Source: Coffea arabica (taxonomy: Eukaryota; Streptophyta; Magnoliopsida; Gentianales; Rubiaceae). From it: DNA of 64,000 bases. Positions 1 to 11,870 of this stretch are shown here, piece after piece; the first letter of the stretch is position 1, and each line of letters opens with the position of its first letter. Location: contig NC_092326.1 of assembly GCF_036785885.1 (NCBI RefSeq), positions 4,030,001 to 4,094,000 of the forward strand, in the 5' to 3' direction. Position numbers and translations under genes: made by a program. Under the pieces are notes generated by a model. That model saw only the letters and a program-made list of their open reading frames with translations, did no database searches and was not told where the DNA came from.

Positions 1-745
1 CTTTGAACATGGGAAATGGGTGATTATAACTTTTTAGTTTAAATATTCATTAATCTCTGTATAAGAAAATTATGTCACGAGTTTTTGTCTCCCGTATCCA
101 TTATGTTGCATTTCTATTCTTTGCGCACTTATATCTAGATATATAATTTAAGTTTCTTTTCTTTTCTTTGAATTTCATTTATGCATGCTCGTGATCCCTT
201 CAAGAAATTATTTTGGTTTTCGTAATCAATGCGATTGGTATCAATTAAACCCTTGAATGGATATTTTGTCAATTTCAATATTTTATAAATTCAGATTTGT
301 ATCCATGCAGGAAACATCTAAATGTAATAAAATTAAGGGTTAGATTAGAAAAATTTTGACTAAATCTCGCAACTAACTTAGACTAAGTTGAAATGGTGCC
401 TTAGGTTTGATTTAATCGAACCTTTGCCTTCCCTTCTTCAACTGTGACTTCCAAACCTATTTTCTCTTGTTTTTCAAAGATCTGGAATTGTCGAAAAGAG
501 TTTTATTTTCTTTTATTTTTGTCAAAAAGTATATTCTGGGGTAACTTGGTACACTCAAACTGAATACTAAGTAGCGACTCCTATTTTCTTTAAAATCCTT
601 TTGACTAAATTTTTGGATCCAAACTGTCACATTTTTTAAAGTCCCATTTTAGGTCCCTTTTCACATATTCTTTTCACTTATTTTAAATAAAACCACATCT
701 TTTGTAAAAATATTTTTTTTCCATCGCAAAAAATTGGGCGCGACA
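1..745 (+). repeat. 5' LTR, 3' portion only
   Basis: Direct repeat of 10313-11056. Its start lies left of the window. It ends in CA at 745, four bases before the primer-binding site. Scattered substitutions separate it from the 3' copy. Confidence 0.85.
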
Positions 746-748
746 ACT

Positions 749-767
749 TGGCGACTCTATTGGGGAC
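749..767 (+). other. Retrotransposon primer-binding site (tRNA-Arg type, probable)
   Basis: TGGCGACTCTATTGGGGAC lies just inside the 5' LTR and begins with TGG, the complement of a tRNA CCA end. From memory, PBSs of this form in Tat/Ogre elements pair with tRNA-Arg. The tRNA assignment was not checked. Confidence 0.65.
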
Positions 768-1268
768 GCTAGAGAGTCCAAACACTTGGTTTAGTTGTCT
801 TTTATCTTTCTAACCCTTTCATTTATCATATTTGAATGTTTTAGGTTGCATTTTTCTTTTTTCAGAATGTTTTACATTTCACACTAGTATTCGTACCTCG
901 TTTTTTGTGTATGTGATAAATGGTTTATCTATTTACTTTTGTTTATTTACTTATTTGTATCGCGCTTAGCATATGGGGATGGAGAGCGACATTACCCTAG
1001 AGCCTTCATGCATGTTTAAGGGTATTACTCCTTCTTCTCAAAGGAGCACTTCATATGTGCATACGTTACTATTTTCAACCTTTTATCTTATTTTCTTTTA
1101 GTGGTTATCACACCACTCCTCCCTGTTAGGATTAGGATCGATCCACTTGGACATGTGGCCGTGACACGACATGCACGTAGCAATGTTAAAGGGGTCACTC
1201 AAGCCACCGACTAAGGGCTTTGGAATTGAGGACCCTTCGTCCTTTTGTCTGAAGACTTGGGAATCTGA

Positions 1269-1710
1269 AACTTTATCGAGGCTAGATGCATTAGTGAGCC
1301 CAACCCTATGCATCCATTTAGAAATCACCTAAGATAGAGCCTTCATCTACCCTATTAAGAACATTAGACACGAGGGGAGGGGTTTTACCCCCTCTCTCTT
1401 TCTTTTTTATCTTATATTTCTGTATTATTTTGTTGCTCCAATCTGTTATGTGTTGTTTATTAAACTAACCATTGTTTTATTTTCTTATAAACTTTATCGA
1501 GGCTAGATGCATTAGTGAGCCCAACCCCATGCATTCATTTAGAAATCACCTAAGATAGAGCCTTCATCTACCCTATTAAGAACATTAGACACGAGGGGAG
1601 GGATTTTACCCCCTCTCTTTTTCTTTTTTATCTTATATTTCTGTATTATTTTGTTGCTCCAATCTGTTATGTGTTGTTTATTAAACTAACCATTGTTTTA
1701 TTTTCTTATA
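1269..1710 (+). repeat. Tandem duplication, two copies of a 221-bp unit
   Basis: The unit starting aactttatcgaggctag at 1269 recurs at 1490 and runs to 1710 with only a few substitutions. It lies in the non-coding 5' internal region of the retrotransposon. An unduplicated stretch follows, starting ttgcatacataagcc. Confidence 0.9.
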
Positions 1711-1808
1711 TTGCATACATAAGCCCTAGAAACAAGAGTCCTAGCATGGTACTCACTTAGGGCAGACCACCTTTTGTAAATAGCATGTTTAAATTTCAGT
1801 TTATCGCA

Positions 1809-1815
<7 letters not shown>

Positions 1816-1844
<29 letters not shown>
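1816..1844. repeat. (AT)n microsatellite
   Basis: Uninterrupted AT dinucleotides. Similar tracts occur at about 15855-15879, 28160-28180, 37741-37759 and 38339-38360. Confidence 0.9.
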
Positions 1845-1849
<5 letters not shown>

Positions 1850-2369
1850 TCATTTTAAGCTTACCCCGCCATTTAAATGGGGCACTTTTAGGTCATATTT
1901 CAATTATTTCATTGTATATTTAATACACTTTAATAAATTGTTATCATGCATTAACTATAGAGGGAATGCCGCATAGGGAATCCCACGTTAGGAAAAAAAC
2001 TATCTTTGTCTCGGATACACAATCAATGAGACTTGCATGTTTATATTTTTGTAGCATCCAAAGAGGTAGTGCACAAGGTAAGGTAGGATCTGATCCCTTC
2101 CACGATGACGGCATTGAGAATAGTGATGGAATAGTGATGGAATAGTTTTCGCGCATTAGAATATGAGCCTTTAAGAATCATTTTTTGGCCATTTTGTCAA
2201 AGTTGGTAAAATCCCTTGCATAAAGGACATTAAATTAAAGAAATTCACGAATAATTTCTCATTGTTGAGATGATAAATATATCGAGGTCAAATCTTGATT
2301 TTAGAAAGCTCATAGACTAATGCATTGCAACAAATTTTGTGAGTTTTGAAACTACAAATAGGGGAGTAA

Positions 2370-2705
2370 TCCAGTTGATTTTTGAATAAACCGTTAATTC
2401 CATCCAATCCGTTTTGACCAATTTATTCACTTCAGGTCAATCCAGTCAATTTTTGAATAAATCGTCAATTCCATCCAATTCATTTTACTAGTTTATTCAC
2501 TTCTAGGGCAATCAAGTCAATTTTCAAATAAATTCCATCCAATTCATCATTCATTTTTAGGATAATCCAATCAATTTTTTTCGAATAAATTCTCAATTTC
2601 ATTCAATTCATTTGATCAGTTTTATTCACTTTTTGGATAATTCAATCAATTTTTTGAACTAACCATCAATTTCATTCGATCCATTTAACTCGTTTATTCT
2701 CTTTT
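2370..2705 (+). repeat. Diverged tandem repeat, unit about 80 bp
   Basis: About four degenerate units. Each carries a 'caatcaatttttgaataaa' block, then 'tcaatttcatccaattcatt', then 'gtttattcactt'. Unit length varies. The array is inside the retrotransposon and shows no coding content. Confidence 0.75.
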
Positions 2706-5331
2706 AAAGTTTCTATCTATATTTCACCGAAAAAACTAGCCGAGACATTTCAATAGTTTCAAAAATAAGTTCTTCACACTAAATTGATTTTTAATATCAC
2801 TTTATGTGTCAATCAAAGCAATCAATCCATTCGGAATTTGTCCTCATTTTGTTAGAACAAATTGTCTCTTGTCACTCCAATTAGCCAAATTTTTTAAAAT
2901 TGTTTTTTATTCGAATCTCAATAAGTCGATCGGATCTATCAGGTATTGTATGGTGTTTAACCCAGAAGATTGCCTTTTTCATGCTAGGTCAACCCTTGGC
3001 ATAAAAAGACTCCCCCATAGGACATGCATCTTGATTTTACAATTTTGCTTACTAACTTTGGGTATTTTTCTTTTATTTTTCCCCCTCTCCTGCATTTAGA
3101 AAAAATGTTTCAATAGAGTAAAAAATATTTTTTCTATATCTGATAATATTTTTGGTCTGATAAATTTTTGAAAATTACAAGTGTTACTTGATTTTTGGGC
3201 ACGTTCTATAAAAAAATGAATCAAAAATCCATTTGAAAATCTCTTGAAGCATCTCAAAAATCTCTTGATTCATTGTTTCCAATACATTTTATCTCAAAAT
3301 ATAGAAAGAGAAAGTGTATATATTTGAAAGTGTATTCTTTAGAGATTTTTATTTTTTCGTATGTATTATATTTGAGTAAAAAAAATTCAAATATTTGAAT
3401 AATAATTTTTTATTTAGACAATTATTGTTTTGCATATATTCATTTTTTATTTGCTCATTGAGAGATTTCATGATGGATTTTAAGAAATAAGACTAAATTG
3501 AGATTTTTCAACCTTTTGTTTGGAAATTCACAAGTGTTTGTCCAATTCCCAAAAATCTTTGTATACACTAAATTTGTGGTCTAAACTATTCAATGAGAGT
3601 AGTTGAAACCAAAAAGGGTCATTCAAATTTGATAGTTTGTCATAAAAGATCAACCCCGATACTTTTCTCTCTCTCATTTTTGCAATTTATATATTTGTCC
3701 ACTTCTATCGAACCTACAAAGTCAGTCACATTGGTTGACGAGCTTTAAAGTAAGACAATCTTTACAGTGAAAATGCTCACTTTGTCTAATTAGATTCAAT
3801 CCACATCTAAGTGAAAGCAAAAATGTACTTTAGTTCTTATTTGTTTTGAAAATTTGGAATGATACTTTAAGTTTTCATTTTTCTATCTATACAGACTTTA
3901 TCATTTGTTATTCCATTTGAGACTTTAAAAAATAGAATTTTGTTTCAAATAAAAGCCTCAATGATCATGGCCCTACATGAAAAAATTTTCAAATGTCAAA
4001 AGGAAATGGATTTTTCCAACGAGTTATTCTTTACTTTGGTTGTCATGAGAAATAAAAATGATGTTTTGGCCATCGTTTCTACCATCTAAACACTTTTTTA
4101 TCCTTTGCATCTTTATTTGAGCCTAAATTGGTGGTTCGTTTCAAAAGTAAGTGAGAGTCAAAATGGGGTCCCAAGTTTAAAGTCCAAAACTGGGGTAATT
4201 TTTGAGAAGAAATATGATCTTAAGTGCATTGTTCTTGAAAATTTTATTTCTTTTAGCTATCGTTGTCAAACCACATTACAAGCTCATAAAGTCCATTCCT
4301 GACTTATCTTTCATGACAATTTGAAGTAATGATCATGTTTCTAAGGAATCTACCAACCACTCATGATCATAAGACCATAACCTGTTTTCATATGTTTAAC
4401 TATCATTTCTATCCATATATTACAAGCCTATAGATCTTATATGTTGACTGAGTTTTCTCAAGAAATAAGAGTGATAAACTATTTACTTTCACTAAGATGT
4501 GATATTGAATGGGTTAGACAAAATTTGGGCACAAAAAAAAAAAAAAGACAAATCCTGACATACCATCTCCCAGAGCCACCTCAAAATTAGGAATAATACT
4601 TGTTTGTTCGATCCTAAAGGATGAGCTAATAAGAAAAGTGACCATTTTCTCTAAACACAGATCCCAAAATGAGAAAGAGATCTTTTGCAATTTTGTCTTA
4701 TTTTGAGAGAGTTATCATGGAATCTTCTATATGAGTTTGGATATGACATTTAAATTCTGCAATTGAAAATTGTAGTTTCTATTCACATTGCATGTGATTA
4801 TTTTGCAACTAAAATAAGCCCAAACTGAGGCAAATTTTTTGTAATATATTTGTGAGATTTCACAAATAAGTTCAAATTGAGACAATTTTATAATACATTT
4901 ATAGAGTATGTCCAAGGTCAAGTATATATTTTTAAAATTTTGGTAAGTCAACACTTTGCATGAACCTTAATTGTTATATCATTACTCAAAAAAAAAGGAA
5001 AAAGGAAAAACAAAACAAAAAAAAAAGAAAAAAAGAAGTTTATGGTTTGCAAAGCACTTAGTTGAAGTGCTTTGAAAAATTCCCCTTGTGCAGGAGTTTA
5101 TGGTTAAGATCGAGAAAAAGATGCAAGTCAAAATCTTGCAAATTTGGAGGGTAATCACGAATAAAAAAGGGGTAATAATACTACATTGCAAAGTGGAGGA
5201 TTGGCTATTTATTCAGAAGGAGTACATACTTCAGCAGCCAACTTGAAAAAAAAAAAAAGAAAGAAAAAGGGGAGTGAAAAAAAAAAAGAGAGAATTTTCC
5301 CTTTAATTTTGCAAATTTTTGCTATTGAACT
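2706..5331. other. AT-rich retrotransposon interior without recognisable genes
   Basis: Low-complexity AT-rich DNA with A-rich runs near 4987-5035 and 5245-5290. No retroviral protein motif was found on either strand. An autonomous element would carry gag-pol here, so its absence is the main reason for calling this copy non-autonomous. Confidence 0.6.
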
Positions 5332-5675
5332 TTGGGGAGCATTTCACTTGGAGATTATGTTTCTAAGTTGGGGCAACACCTTATGCTTCGAATGGAAGTG
5401 GTAATACCTGCCAAAATTGAGATTCCGTTCTTGCGCATTTTGACGAACGCTCAGGTAGAAGAAATCAAATGGATCATGAAACACAATGAATTGCTGTCTC
5501 CAATGGATGGAAAAGAGGTTGAATGTTATTTGTCATGAACAATGCTACCAACAAAGGATGGTTCATTTGTTATGACAAGAAAGACAAATCTCGCTTATTT
5601 GAAGTATGGGATAAGGTTTCGAAGCGAATTCTTTCGATTCAAGAGGAGGTTAAAGGAAAGTTTGCTCCAACTTGA
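5332..5675 (+). pseudogene. Decayed sense-strand ORF inside the retrotransposon, unknown function
   Basis: Two adjacent segments look protein-like but lie in different frames. The first, about 5398-5535, includes the residues LRILTNAQVEEIKWIMKHNE. The second, 5537-5674, includes GWFICYDKKDKSRLFEVWDK and ends in a stop after KGKFAPT. The frame changes near 5530-5537, where the first frame meets a TGA. The composition, charged and hydrophobic residues in alternation with aromatic residues, is unlike the low-complexity DNA around it. I do not recognise the family. It could be an additional ORF of the element or a captured host fragment. Nearby simple-sequence DNA makes chance similarity possible. 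Confidence 0.4.
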
Positions 5676-5787
5676 CGACTCCACTAGGGAATTCCAACTT
5701 TTTGGAGAGTTGAAGATTTTTCTCAGTTAAGGCCTCAACCTTTTTTTGTGACTCAATATACAAACTTTTATAATTAAGTTCCATACG

Positions 5788-6480
5788 CTAAGTTTCACTT
5801 GGAAATGGCATTTTTTGACCCTGAACAACCTGAGACTTGAATTCTTCAACAGACTGAACAAGAAAGTCAATTTTTTCTTCCAAGTTGTGTTGATTAGAGA
5901 TTGGTTCTAAGTTAAAAGGTTGAGCAAGTGGCTCTGAGTATGCTTCTTGAACAACAGCCTCTGTGTTCACTTCTTGAACAATATGCTCTGCATTCAATTG
6001 TTGAACAATAGGCTCTGAGTTTTCTTGATGAAGAAAAGGCTCTAAGTTTGATTGTTGATCAAGTGACTCCTCTTCACTCTCACTACCAGTAAGATCAATC
6101 TCTTCCACAATCATCTCTTGGTTTGGCTTAGCTGATCGTAGATTCCTAAGCCGTCCTGACCTCCTAACAGTTCTAGCCATATTTGATAATGCCTTCTTAG
6201 ATGAATTCTTCTTTAAAGGTAAGCTGCTTGGTGATGCTTTCTTTGACAATTTCTTCTTTTGTTCATTGATGCCTTCTTCTTTGATGGTAACCTGCTAGGA
6301 CTTGTCTGCTCGTCCTTCACGCTCTCCAAAGGAGGATTAGAAGTCCCATTCGCATAGACATCATCTTTGGGCTTGGCTTTGGCCTTGGCTTTTTTCCCTA
6401 TTCCTCTCTCTCTTCCGCAACCAGCAACTCTATCTCTGTACTTTTTTTTTTTGGGATATGTGTCTTTTTGTCTTCACTGT
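5788..6480 (-). pseudogene. Antisense additional ORF of the Tat-type element, frameshifted
   Basis: An open stretch of 153 codons (6249 to 5788) lies opposite to the element's own direction. It encodes a basic, serine/lysine-rich start (motif RRSGRLRNLRS near residues 29-39), an acidic patch (LTGSESEEES), then imperfect repeats built on xxEPIVQQxNxE, and a possible coiled-coil end. Upstream on the same strand, up to about 6480, another frame encodes related basic sequence (KAKAKAKPKDD, SPSRLPSKKKAS), so the reading frame seems broken near 6250-6275. Antisense additional ORFs between pol and the 3' LTR are described in the Tat lineage, for example in Grande-type elements. Function is unknown, and no plant mobile domain was recognised. 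Confidence 0.5.
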
Positions 6481-6685
6481 ACTTTTTGCCTCTCTCTATA
6501 ATATCAGTGAAATCTGTCTTGAGACGAATCGGGACACCAGTCTAGACTAGAGCAAGCCAGAGAGTGCCAAGAGAGGAGAAGTTGTCGGTCATGTGACTGC
6601 ACGCAGTTAGGTGGGGTGGCATTAAAAACTTTCTTACCCTCGTCTCGGTTTCCGGATGCCACGTCCCGATCGTGTGTTGTGTTTT

Positions 6686-6995
6686 TCTATCACTGTTAGC
6701 ATCGAGTTTATCTCACTAACGTATTTTTTCTATCGCAATTAGTATCAAATTTATCTCAATAACGTGTGTTTTTTCTATCACCGTTAGCATCGAATTTATC
6801 TCACTAACGTGTGTTTCTTCTTTCACCGTTAGCATCGAGTTTATCTCACTAACGTGTGTTTTTTCTATCATCGTTAGCATCAAATTTATCTCACTAACGT
6901 GTGTTTTTTTTTATCATCGTTAGCATCGAGTTTATCTCACTAACAAATATTTTTTTTATCACTGTTAGCATCGGATTCATCCCACTAACGTGTCC
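6686..6995 (+). repeat. Minisatellite of about 46-bp units before the 3' LTR
   Basis: About seven units of the form 'atcaccgttagcatcgagtt' followed by 'tatctcactaacgtgtgttt' and a T-run, with point differences between units. The downstream stretch to about 7145 (aatcccactgaccg, tattccaccaacca, tatcctaccgatca) is a more diverged continuation with another spacer. Tandem repeats at this position are a known trait of Tat/Ogre elements. Confidence 0.85.
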
Positions 6996-7646
6996 ACCAA
7001 CTTTGGCAGGATTGGGTTTAATCCCACTGACCGTTTTTACCTTGTTGGGATTGGATTTTATTCCACCAACCACAGCGGGCTTGAATTTTATCCTACCGAT
7101 CATTTTTATTTGCATTGGGCTCGGGTCTTATCCTACCAATCTGTTATTTCCTGACAAATCAAATTTAATTTTCTGTTGATGAGTCTCAGCGTCCGCCGCG
7201 CACCTTTCTACCTCCCTTCTTAACAAATTTAATTTCCTGTTGGAGGGTAACCGCGTCCCTCCGCGCATCGTTTTCTAAATCATAACAACCCACTTTTCTT
7301 GATTATTTTGATGAATAATTGTGCTTTATCATTCATTTTGTGTTTCATGTTTAGAAGTTCTGAGAGTTCAAATTTTTTCGATTTTGCAAAGATCATAGAT
7401 GGTCAATGCACTTGTTTCATTGTGGTTCACTTGTATTCGAACTACGTTTGACCTGATTCTCATGGCAGGATACGTAGGCAACTTTACAAGAGTTCGGTCA
7501 CATGTTTTGCAACATTAATGCATCATTTTTCCCAATAATTTCAGCCAAGTGTTGGCTTGTTTATTTTAACTCAGGTGCAGTTAGAAGAGACAGGTAAGTA
7601 ATTTGGTATCTACGTCTTTGTCTTGAGTTTCTTTGAAACTTTAGAC

Positions 7647-7660
7647 AAAGAGGGGCAAGC
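7647..7660 (+). other. Polypurine tract of the retrotransposon
   Basis: AAAGAGGGGCAAGC lies immediately before the TGTAGACACC start of the 3' LTR, where the plus-strand primer is expected. Confidence 0.7.
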
Positions 7661-10600
7661 TGTAGACACCAAATTTTTGTCAAATTTTAATATTTTCTTG
7701 ATTATTTTCTATTTAATGAATTATTTATTTTCTTGCATTTTAATGTGCATTTTTCTTATATTTGCAGGTTTGTTTTAGGAAAAGAAAAATAAAAGTAGAA
7801 AAAACAAAACAAAACAAAATTAGTTTTTGTATTAAAAAAAAGGAAGTCATCATAAGCCTTCATGATGACTCATGATGGCCATCACCATTCTTTTGACCAA
7901 AGAAAGAAAAGAATAAGCAACAGATCCAAGAGAAGAAAAAAAGAGGAGAAAAAGAAAAAGAAAAAAAAAAGCAGAAGAAAGCAAGAGAAAAACTCTCTCA
8001 CTCTCTCCCTCTCTCGGCTGGCTCAATGGACATAAGTAGAAGAAAATTTTGCAGATAGGCCCTCACTCTCTCCTTCTCTCGGCTTAGGCTGCCAACAAAG
8101 AAAAAAACAGAGAGAAAGAAGGAGAAAAAAATTTCTCTGATCTTTTCGACTCTATCCCTCCATTTTCTCAATTCACACAACACACCCACACACAATTTAA
8201 ACACAACAAAGCAAGCAACAAAGGATTGAAGCCTGGGAGTCCCTTCAAAATTTTGACCGAGAAACTCTTGCTTGGATTGAGGTATTTTTTTTTCCATTTT
8301 TTTGTTAACCATGTTAAAGCCATATTTTATCGTTTAATTTTCTGGCTTTTGTGGTCTTTCATTGTTATTGTTCTATTGTTCAAAATTTGGAAAATGATTT
8401 GAATTAGACTAGGGAAAAGGAACTAATTTTTGTAAAAAAAAAAAACGAATTTTAGGGCCTATTTTGCTTTATTTTAAAATCATAGTTGTATTCTAGAAGT
8501 TGCAAGGAGTATGGTAGTATAAATTTTTGTGGTTTTTGATGAAGATTTGAGTGTTTAAAAAAAAACTGGACTGACTTTAGCTCTTTTGGCCACTCTTGGG
8601 TCATTTTTTGTAAAAACTAACTTCAAAAATGAAATCTACTTCAAAAATCGAATGGGGGTATGTATTTTGGTAATTTTTGGCGACCGGAGAAATCGCCGGC
8701 GACAGGCGTCGGCACCGCCGTGGCTGTCGGAGCTTCAGTTAGCCGGACAAGCAAACCCAGAAACTGCAGAAGAAAGCTTTGGGCAGGATGCATGAATTTT
8801 CTGAAAATTTCATTTTTGATCCCCCCCAATTTTTACCTAATTTCACTGTGGCTCAAAAACTTCTGCAAATAATCAATTCTGCCCCTTTAAATTTGAATTT
8901 TCTCTGCCATTTTTTAATATGATTTTTTTTTACAGATTATTTATGAATTTTAGGATGAAATTTAAGATTTAATAATTTTGATAGATTTATTATTTTGATT
9001 GGGTTTGGTAAAATAGTTGGAGGTTTTGGTTGAGGTTTGTTAGGTGGATTTTGTTTGGGTTTTAGAAATGGGTTTTAGTTTATTTTATTGGGATTTTTGG
9101 CTTGGATTAGGAGGCTAGAGCCCATGCATTTGTGATTGGGTTGATTTTTTGGATAAAACTACGGTTTTTCCTTGGACTTTTGTCTGGACCTGATGGTCTT
9201 TGGCCCAAATAATTAATAAGAGTGGCCCAATGGCCCATTTGGCTAAGAATCGGGTTACGAAATTATATTTCAGTCCCTTGATTTTTGAATAATGATATTG
9301 TGGTCCTAAATACTTTAGGTTTCTTTCAATTAGTTTCCTAATTTAATTATAAATAGGTCTCTAAACTTTATTTTTCTTTAATTTTGACCCCAAATCTTTG
9401 TGATAATTTAATTTGATCCCTAAAACTTTGTTAATTTTTGCAATTAGGTCCCTAACAGATTTGATTTCTTAAATAGAAGTTGATTTTCCTTTTTTATTAT
9501 GAATTATATTCCATTTGAATATTTCAGTTGATTGATTTCATGTTTATTTCCATTTTTAATGATTTATTTGTTGATTAAATGGGTGCCTTGATGATTTTTG
9601 TTAATTTTGGAGTTAAATAGGGCAAATCCAAACTCAATTAGCTACTACTTCAATGGGAGGTATTTTCTTTCATAATTTAAAATCTTTTCTGTGATCCTAC
9701 GTGTTTTATGTGTAATTGCATGGCTTAAGTGTTTATTTATTTATTTACTTGTTATATTTTAAGTTTTACAATTCATTTTTTGATGATTATTTAAAAGGCA
9801 ATTGAATGGCAAATTGTAATAGTTAGGTCTCTATCTGCTCTTATTTGCTTTGTGTGTTTGCATACTTGTATATTTACGCGTTTACTCGTTTTCTTAGGGT
9901 CTTTGTATTTAGATATCATGTGTTACGTGCTACGTGCTTTTATGTATTTATTTATTTTAATTTTTGCCTTATTTATCTTATTATGTGTTAAGAAGGCATG
10001 ACGTCACCACACTAGTCCAATGCTAGTTGTGGTTTCTCCCTCCATTTACTTGCTAGTCCAATGCTAGTAAAGATTTTTTTTTCAGAAATGGGCCAATCCA
10101 ACGCTAGACCCGTAGATCATTCATGCATTAGGTTCGTCTTTTGTATGATATCCATTACATTTTCATGTATATTTTTATTTTTAGGATTGTTCTCATTTGC
10201 ATGATATTTCCTATTATATTATCCACTACCCTCTATATGTGTTAATCATATCAATTAGAATTGTATCTCATTTAAGCTAATTTATTTGCTTCCTCATGTT
10301 AGGAGAATTATTCTTTGAACATGGGAAATGGGTGATTATAACTTTTTAGTTTAAATACCCATTAATTCCTGTATAAGAAAATTATGTCACGAGTTTTTGT
10401 TTCTTGTATCTATTATGTTGCTTTTCTATTCTTTATGCACTTATATCTAGATATATAATTTAAGTTTCTTTTCTTTTCTTTGAATTTCCTTAATGCATGC
10501 TTGTGACCCCTTCAAGGAATTATTTGGTCTTCGCAATCAATGCGATTGGTATCAATTAAACCCTTGAATGGATATTTTGTCTCTTTCGATATTTTATAAA

Positions 10601-11056
10601 TTTAGATTTGCATCCATGTAGGAAACATCCAAATGTGATAGAATTAAAGGCTAGATTAGGAAAATTTTGACTAAACCTCGCAACTAACTTAGACTAGGTT
10701 GAAAGGGTGTCTTAGGTTTGAGTTAATCGAATCTTTGTCTTCCTTTTTTTCGACCGTGACTCCCGAACCCATTTTTTCTTGTGTTTTCAAAGACCTGTAG
10801 TTGTCGAAAAAGGTTTTATTTTATTTTATTTTTGTCAAAAAATATTTTTTGGGGTAACTTGGTACACCCAAATTCAATACCAAGTGGCGACATATTTTCT
10901 TTAAAACCCTTTTGACTAAATTTTTGGACCCAAACTATCGCATTTTGTAAAATGTCCCATTTTAGGTCCCTTTCACATATTCTTTTCACTTATTTTAAAT
11001 AAAACCACATCTTTTGTAAAAATATGTTTTTCCACCGTGAAAAATGGGGCGCGACA
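7661..11056 (+). repeat. 3' LTR, about 3.4 kb
   Basis: Starts TGTAGACACC and ends GCGACA (TG...CA). The last 744 bp match the window's left edge. No ORF of note is present. A GC-rich patch lies at 8680-8760, and a short internal repeat of 'agtccaatgctag' near 10010-10110. The 5-bp target-site copy on the right would be ctacc (11057-11061). Its partner is outside the window. Confidence 0.8.
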
Positions 11057-11210
11057 CTACCATTAGTAAATAATACGGATATTCAGAACTAACCAACAGT
11101 CGCCTAGTAATTTGGACAAATTGCCCCCTGACTACAACACCAAGAGCTACAGGCATAACTTCTCCTCTCCGAAATTCTTCACTTTCCATGATTTTGGCAT
11201 CGCCCTCCAA
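11057..11210 (-). pseudogene. Fragment of an unidentified coding exon, cut by the LTR retrotransposon
   Basis: The minus strand encodes KLEGDAKIMESEEFRRGE and onward to SSEYPYYLLMVV before running into the LTR at 11056. It is in the same reading frame as the fragment at 12557-12720 once the TIR element and one 6-bp target-site copy are set aside, apart from one in-frame TAA just before KLEG. The family was not recognised. The piece beyond the retrotransposon's left end is outside the window. Confidence 0.35.
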
Positions 11211-11235
11211 CTTTTACAGAATGAAAGGTGAGTGA

Positions 11236-11430
11236 TTAGGGGTGCAAATAAGCCCAATCAAATCGAACATTGAACTTATCGAGTCAGGTTCGACTACTGT
11301 ATACATGAGCTCGAGCTCGACTTGACTAAGTAAGAAACTGGCTCGAGTTCGACTTGATAAGGCTCCATCTACTCAACTCGACAAAAGCTCAAAATGGCTC
11401 GAATTCAGCTCGAAAATTTCTGTCACTAAA
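11236..11430. repeat. Left terminal inverted repeat
   Basis: Starts with the GGGTGCAAA core and is rich in gctcgag/gagttcgac blocks. It is inverted relative to 12425-12556 and imperfect in detail. Confidence 0.6.
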
Positions 11431-11870
11431 CATAACCAGCATTATTTAACCTGACTCCAATAGCACATTTTAAGCTATTAGTTCACTTGCAAAGGTAATG
11501 AAAATATTCCGCCGGTAAGCAGCAGCCGCTGCAGTGCTAGAGCATAGATTTGATTTAACATTTTTTCTCTTGAAAACCTAACAAAGTGGTAGAGAGAAAC
11601 TAGTACTGTGTCTTCTACTGCTACTACTTGATGCGGGTGACCACTTAATCACAAAAATAACCCACCACAAAATAACATTCGCATTTAGTACCGCATGTGG
11701 TTCACCAGATCAAAGCCTTTAAAAACCTTAAGCCAACCCCCAAATAAAACAAAAAGTAAAATAGAAAACAGAGACAGTGAAATCAAAGAACCCAAAAGCA
11801 GAAGAGGGATTTCAAATGCGGATAAACACTTTTTGAAAATAAAACCCTCCAGGTTGAGGTTGAACCCAGC

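Larger units (their letters stand above)
1..11056 (+). mobile_element. Non-autonomous Tat/Ogre-type LTR retrotransposon (LARD-like), 5' end cut by window edge
   Basis: Bases 1-745 match 10313-11056 over their full length, so they are the ends of two LTRs in direct orientation. Both end in GCGACA. The left copy is followed by a primer-binding site at 749-767. The right copy is preceded by a purine-rich tract and starts TGTAGACACC at 7661. The internal region of about 6.9 kb has no recognisable gag, protease, RT or integrase. It holds tandem repeats, a decayed sense ORF and an antisense ORF instead. Large LTRs, a PBS of this sequence and tandem repeats before the 3' LTR are typical of the Tat/Ogre branch of Ty3/Gypsy. 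The lineage is inferred from those traits, since no pol is present. The LTR ends differ at 4 of the first 60 aligned bases, so the insertion is not very recent. Confidence 0.82.

Noticed and set aside
1785-1976. Small frame with a Tyr-Ile repeat
   Set aside because: Translation of an (AT)n microsatellite.
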